A stretch of DNA of 16,619 bases from assembly GCA_965120355.1 (NCBI GenBank), contig CBCPMX010000157.1, forward strand, positions 1 through 16,619. The letters run 5' to 3'. The translations under genes were made by a program, and so were the position numbers. The stretch comes from CBCPMX01 sp965120355 (GTDB lineage: Bacteria > Bacillota > Clostridia > Oscillospirales > Oscillospiraceae). How positions within the stretch are numbered: position 1 is the first letter of the stretch; every line of letters begins with the position of its first letter. This document shows, one piece after another, positions 13,377 to 16,619 of the stretch. The notes under the pieces were generated by a model. That model made no database searches. It saw nothing but the letters and a program-made list of their open reading frames with translations, and was not told the origin of the DNA.

Positions 13377-14091
13377 AGTGCTGGATCTCCCGGAAGGCGC
13401 TTCAAAAGATGAAATTAAACGTGCTTACCGCAAAAAAGCCAAGGAGTACCATCCGGATCTCCACCCCAACGATCCAGTGGCCGCCCAAAAAATGAACGAG
13501 GTCAATGAGGCATACGACATGCTGATGAACCCGGAAAAATATGCCCAGCGCCGCGCCCAGCAGGAGCGGCAACAGCAGCAGCGGCAGTCCGCCCAGCAGC
13601 AAAACACCTATGGCGGCTATCAGGGGCCGGGCGGCTGGTACAGCGATTTCGGCGGGTTTGACTTCGGCGATATTTTCGGCTTTGGCAGCTTTTATTCCAG
13701 TCAGCCCATTCGCCCCCAATATGCCCCAGAGGACAGTGACGCCATTCGTCAGGTAGTGGACGCCATCAACCAGGGCCGGTATCCATTGGCTATCGACATG
13801 CTCAGCGCAATACCCAGCACACAGCGCAATGCCAGATGGTACTTCCTCAGCGCCCTGGCCAACCATGGGGCTGGCAATACGGTGCAAGCTCTGGAACAGA
13901 TCCAGCAGGCCTGCCGCCTGGAGCCGGAAAACACCTCATACCGCCAGCTCTATCAGCAGTTGTCCCGGACAGCGCAGACTTATCAGCAAAATGGCCAGAG
14001 GTACCAGTCCTCTGCGATGCAGATGCAGCGTCTGTGTACGGGAATCTGTGCCACGTATATTTGTTGTACCTATGGCCGTTTCTGCTGCTGA
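13357..14091 (+). CDS. J-domain protein (DnaJ-like) with TPR-like region and Cys-rich tail
   Basis: A 244-residue Hsp40-type co-chaperone that should stimulate the ATPase of the Hsp70 encoded next. The J domain covers about 3-64, with HPD at 32-34 and the helix III NEVNEAYDMLMNPEKY. A Gln-rich linker (68-83) and a short Gly/Phe segment (85-115) follow; residues 126-205 look like TPR-type helices (AINQGRYPLAIDMLSAIP, WYFLSALANHGAGNTVQALEQ). There is no zinc-finger or DnaJ C-terminal domain, so it is not housekeeping DnaJ. The last 18 residues hold six Cys (227, 231, 236, 237, 243, 244), unusual for a cytoplasmic protein and possibly metal-binding or lipid-modified. ATG 13357 has AAGGAAGG six bases upstream; ATG 13351 lies directly against that site. 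Confidence 0.88.
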   Translation: MVQDPYKVLDLPEGASKDEIKRAYRKKAKEYHPDLHPNDPVAAQKMNEVNEAYDMLMNPEKYAQRRAQQERQQQQRQSAQQQNTYGGYQGPGGWYSDFGGFDFGDIFGFGSFYSSQPIRPQYAPEDSDAIRQVVDAINQGRYPLAIDMLSAIPSTQRNARWYFLSALANHGAGNTVQALEQIQQACRLEPENTSYRQLYQQLSRTAQTYQQNGQRYQSSAMQMQRLCTGICATYICCTYGRFCC

Positions 14092-14242
14092 CAAGCGATA
14101 CCCTGGCAAAGCGGCTCCACCTTCTATGGCGCCCGGAACACAAATTGACAGGCTAAGAAACCTCTGAATCACTGTCTCCAGTCGTGGGCAGCGCTTCCCC
14201 GTCTGATCAGGGGATTTCTCAAACAGAAAGGATCTGCAAACT

Positions 14243-16036
14243 ATGAGCAAAACCATTGGCATTGATCTGGGAACCACGAACAGCTGCGTATCCGTGGTGG
14301 AGGGCGGCGCGCCGGTCATCATTCCCAACGCAGAGGGCGGGCGCACAACGCCCAGCGTCGTGGCGTTTTCTCCAAACGGCGAACGCCTGGTGGGAAGCGT
14401 GGCCCACCGGCAGGCGGCGGCCAATCCGGAACGCACCATTCGCTCTGTCAAGCGCCGTATGGGCACCGACTACCGCTATCAGATTGACGAGAAAGCATAT
14501 ACCCCGCAGGAAATCAGCGCCATGATCCTGCGGAAGCTGAAACAGGATGCCGAAGCATACCTGGGCGAACCCGTCACCGACGCAGTGATCACCGTCCCCG
14601 CTTATTTCAACGACATTCAGCGGCAAGCTACCAAAGATGCCGGGCGCATCGCGGGGCTGAACGTGCTGCGGATTATCAACGAGCCCACCAGCGCCGCTCT
14701 GGCCTACGGTCTCAATAACGGCGCAGCCCAGAAGATCATGGTTTACGACCTGGGCGGCGGCACTTTTGACGTGTCCATCATTGAAATCGGCGACGGCGTC
14801 ATCGAAGTTCTTGCCACCGCCGGCGACAACCATCTGGGCGGCGACGATTTTGATCAGCGTGTCGCTGACTGGCTGGTAGACAACTTCCGGAAGACACAGC
14901 ATGTGGATCTGCGGCGGGATCCCGCCGCCATGCAGCGGATCAGAGACGCGGCGGAGCAGGCTAAGAAAGAACTGTCTGCCTCCGAAACCGCTTATATCAA
15001 TCTGCCGTACCTGGTGCAGAAAAACGGGACGCCCCTCCACCTGGAGCTATCCTTGAGCCGGGCGGAATTTGACCGGCTCACCGGCGACCTGGTGGATCGC
15101 ACGGAGGGACCGGTTCGCAGCGCGCTGAACGACGCGGGCATTGCCGCTTCGGAGTTGGGGCGCGTTCTCCTGGTAGGCGGTTCCACCCGCATTCCGGCAG
15201 TGCAACAGAAAGTCCGTACCCTGACTGGCAAGGAGCCTTCCAAGAGCATCAATCCAGATGAGTGCGTGGCACAGGGCGCAGCCATTCAGGGTGACACGCT
15301 TTCCGGCCGCAGCGGTTTGCCGTCCGAACAGACTGGGCTGCTGCTGCTGGACGTAACCCCGCTGAGTCTGTCCATTGAAACCGTAGGCGGCGTAGCCACC
15401 CGGCTGGTAGACCGGAACACAACGCTCCCCATTCATTATTCCCAAGTGTTTTCCACAGCGGCGGCATACCAGACCAGTGTGGAGATTCATGTGCTCCAGG
15501 GAGAGCGCCCCATGGCCAAGGACAACAAGACCATCGGCAAATTCCGTCTCAAAGGTATCAAGCGTGCACCTGCCGGCGTCCCGCAAATTGAGGTCACCTT
15601 TGATATCGACGCCAACGGCATTCTGAAGGTCTCCGCCAAAGACCTGGATACCGGCAAAGCGCAGTCCATTGTCATTACCGCCAACGAGAAGATGTCCGAT
15701 GAGGAAATCGAACGGGCCATGCGGGACGCGGAACAATACGCCTCCCAGGATCAACTGCGGCGGGACGTTTTGGATCTCTGCACGAAGGCCCGCCGGCTCC
15801 TGAATACCGTGGAGCAGGCGTTGAACCGGGCGGGCAAGCAGCTGAACAAAGCAGAACGCAAACAGGTTAAGGCCGACTGCGACGCTCTGATGAAACTGAC
15901 GAACAAAATTCGGGTGGACAAAGTGACTGCGGCTGATCTCAATGCCATCCAGGATGCCATCACTCGCCTGGAGCAGTCCAGCGCCAATATTCGCAGCACC
16001 TACGGCCCACCGGAATCCGAAGAGGACCGCGTTTGA
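14243..16036 (+). CDS. dnaK: DnaK-type Hsp70 chaperone (probable second, specialised copy)
   Basis: A 597-residue cytoplasmic Hsp70. The ATPase domain (1 to about 362) has IGIDLGTTNSCV (5-16), the phosphate-2 motif VYDLGGGTFDVS (167-178), INEPTSAALAYG (145-156) and VLLVGGSTRIPAV (308-320). The linker is LLLLDVTPLSLSIET (366-380), and the client-binding beta domain keeps SQVFSTAA and VEIHVLQGERPMA (413-425). The helical lid (about 485-585) is divergent and lacks the conserved RNxAE segment; the protein ends at SEEDRV without a long disordered tail. No grpE or hrcA is adjacent and no CIRCE element is seen, so it is likely a paralogue dedicated to the preceding J protein. AAAGGA (14227-14232) is ten bases before ATG. 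Confidence 0.93.
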   Translation: MSKTIGIDLGTTNSCVSVVEGGAPVIIPNAEGGRTTPSVVAFSPNGERLVGSVAHRQAAANPERTIRSVKRRMGTDYRYQIDEKAYTPQEISAMILRKLKQDAEAYLGEPVTDAVITVPAYFNDIQRQATKDAGRIAGLNVLRIINEPTSAALAYGLNNGAAQKIMVYDLGGGTFDVSIIEIGDGVIEVLATAGDNHLGGDDFDQRVADWLVDNFRKTQHVDLRRDPAAMQRIRDAAEQAKKELSASETAYINLPYLVQKNGTPLHLELSLSRAEFDRLTGDLVDRTEGPVRSALNDAGIAASELGRVLLVGGSTRIPAVQQKVRTLTGKEPSKSINPDECVAQGAAIQGDTLSGRSGLPSEQTGLLLLDVTPLSLSIETVGGVATRLVDRNTTLPIHYSQVFSTAAAYQTSVEIHVLQGERPMAKDNKTIGKFRLKGIKRAPAGVPQIEVTFDIDANGILKVSAKDLDTGKAQSIVITANEKMSDEEIERAMRDAEQYASQDQLRRDVLDLCTKARRLLNTVEQALNRAGKQLNKAERKQVKADCDALMKLTNKIRVDKVTAADLNAIQDAITRLEQSSANIRSTYGPPESEEDRV

Positions 16037-16067
16037 CCCCTCTTCCTCCACCCATTTCCAGAACACA

Positions 16068-16101
16068 AAAAGGACAGCAGGCATACCCCTGCTGTCCTTT
16101 T
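16068..16101. terminator. Bidirectional rho-independent terminator between dnaK and the small minus-strand gene
   Basis: AAAAGGACAGCAGG (16068-16081) pairs perfectly with 16088-16101 around a six-base loop. The plus strand ends in TTTT and the minus strand in five T, so it can serve both the Hsp70 gene (32 bases downstream of its stop) and the convergent small gene. Confidence 0.88.
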
Positions 16102-16119
16102 GATCTCCGTGGCACTTTA

Positions 16120-16317
16120 TCATGACGAAAACCTCGCACGGATCTTTCGCGCTATCCACCAACCTCGTGTGCGGTTTTTTCTTCCCGTGGCTTTCCCACG
16201 GGCCTTTATTTTCCGCAGAGCCGCCTGTTCCTCCGCCTCTTTCTGCCAGAGCCAGATTCTCCAGATTTCCTCCTGAAACATGGACTCGAACTCTGTTTGG
16301 CTGTCCTGTCGCTTCAT
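16120..16317 (-). CDS. Small basic protein of unknown function
   Basis: A 65-residue protein I do not recognise. The first half is acidic and Trp/Glu-rich (FQEEIWRIWLWQKEAEEQAA, about 15-34, likely a helix); the second half is strongly basic (KIKARGKATGRKNRTRGWW, then RKIRARF), suggesting nucleic-acid or ribosome binding. Support for its being real is a good GGAGG seven bases before the ATG at 16317 on the minus strand and a shared bidirectional terminator after its stop. An in-frame ATG at 16383 exists but would lie inside an inverted repeat without a ribosome binding site. It sits between the Hsp70 gene and the 5S rRNA terminator. Confidence 0.6.
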   Translation of the reverse strand: MKRQDSQTEFESMFQEEIWRIWLWQKEAEEQAALRKIKARGKATGRKNRTRGWWIARKIRARFSS

Positions 16318-16337
16318 AAATACGCCTCCAATTCTGA

Positions 16338-16366
16338 CCGATTCGTCTATCCATAAGACGATTCGG
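16338..16366 (-). promoter_or_regulatory. Inverted repeat in the leader of the small basic protein gene
   Basis: Eleven-base arms (16338-16348 and 16356-16366) are complementary except for one T-T mismatch, around a seven-base loop. The same DNA also contains GATTCG twice with a 20-bp period (16340 and 16360). It lies 15-20 bases before the ribosome binding site and could be an operator or an RNA hairpin. Confidence 0.45.
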
Positions 16367-16423
16367 CAGCAGGAAGTGTCCATAGCGCCAGCGTTTTATC
16401 CCCCTACTTTTCATATAATTCCG

Positions 16424-16468
16424 AAAAAAATCTCGCAGACAATCCTCCGATCATCTGCGAGACTTTTT
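16424..16468. terminator. Bidirectional terminator; on the minus strand it ends the rRNA transcript
   Basis: TCTCGCAGA (16431-16439) pairs with 16454-16462, with three further pairs inside. Read on the minus strand it is followed by seven T (complement of 16424-16430) and lies ten bases after the 5S rRNA 3' end. Read on the plus strand it is followed by TTTTT (16464-16468). Confidence 0.85.
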
Positions 16469-16472
16469 ATAT

Positions 16473-16587
<115 letters not shown>

Positions 16588-16619
16588 TTTATTTCTATTG
16601 ACTTTCATCAACGAAATAC

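Noticed and set aside
14145..14173. TTGACA upstream of the Hsp70 gene as a promoter
   Set aside because: No acceptable -10 hexamer lies 16-18 bases downstream (the bases are ATCACT or TGAATC), so it is probably chance.
14092..14242. CIRCE heat-shock operator ahead of the Hsp70 gene
   Set aside because: I looked for TTAGCACTC-N9-GAGTGCTAA and found neither arm here or before the DUF5685 gene.
16391..16402. GCGTTTTATCCC identical over 12 bases to part of leader hairpin 1 (590-601)
   Set aside because: The partner arm of the hairpin is absent here and the context is unrelated, so I do not treat it as a third copy.
15047..16414. A 455-codon minus-strand open frame opposite the Hsp70 C-terminus
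   Set aside because: It crosses a strong terminator, overlaps conserved Hsp70 domains and shows no domain of its own.

Overview
The window looks like a piece of chromosome from a moderately GC-rich, low-redundancy Firmicute, most likely a gut member of the class Clostridia (Oscillospiraceae-like). The reasons are the strong AGGAGG-type ribosome binding sites, sigma-A promoters with 16-18 nt spacers, frequent rho-independent hairpins, short lipoprotein signal peptides and the particular protein families present (cytidylate-kinase-like protein, DUF5685, J-domain protein with a Cys-rich tail). The family assignments rest on motif recognition from the translated sequence; no database search was possible.

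Layout. (1) 1-297, minus strand: the N-terminal part of an aldo/keto reductase that runs off the window. (2) 298-719: a divergent control region with two sigma-A promoters facing right and two related stem-loops in the leader. (3) 720-3970: a polar amino-acid ABC importer operon (lipoprotein binding protein, permease, ATPase) followed by a cytidylate-kinase-like protein and a terminator. (4) 4146-6837: a second importer operon of the same design. (5) 6944-8246: two unrelated lipoproteins of unknown function, the second with its own promoter and terminator. (6) 8438-10479: a monocistronic Old Yellow Enzyme-type flavin/Fe-S/FAD oxidoreductase. (7) 10630-12032: an orphan MinD-type ATPase starting at TTG, followed by a methylglyoxal-synthase-family protein whose catalytic residues are changed. 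(8) 12537-16036: a DUF5685 protein, a J-domain protein and a divergent DnaK, all in one direction and closed by a terminator. (9) 16120-16317, minus: a small basic protein. (10) 16473-16587, minus: 5S rRNA, presumably the end of an rRNA operon lying beyond the right edge.

How the parts work together. The two importers are complete: each has a secreted lipid-anchored receptor, one permease type (probably a homodimer) and one ATPase. In both operons a stem-loop lies between the promoter and the Shine-Dalgarno of the receptor gene and another stem-loop lies just after the receptor gene, a layout expected to give more receptor than membrane complex. The DUF5685/J/Hsp70 block reads as a dedicated chaperone module rather than the housekeeping grpE-dnaK-dnaJ locus: the J protein lacks the zinc-finger and client-binding domains, the Hsp70 has a divergent lid, and no CIRCE operator is visible.

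The best candidates for something undescribed are the methylglyoxal-synthase-like protein with substituted active site, the DUF5685-J-Hsp70 module (whose DUF5685 member carries Asp-rich motifs resembling squalene/phytoene synthases), and the pair of covarying leader hairpins ahead of the first importer. I see no CRISPR array, prophage, transposase or tRNA gene.
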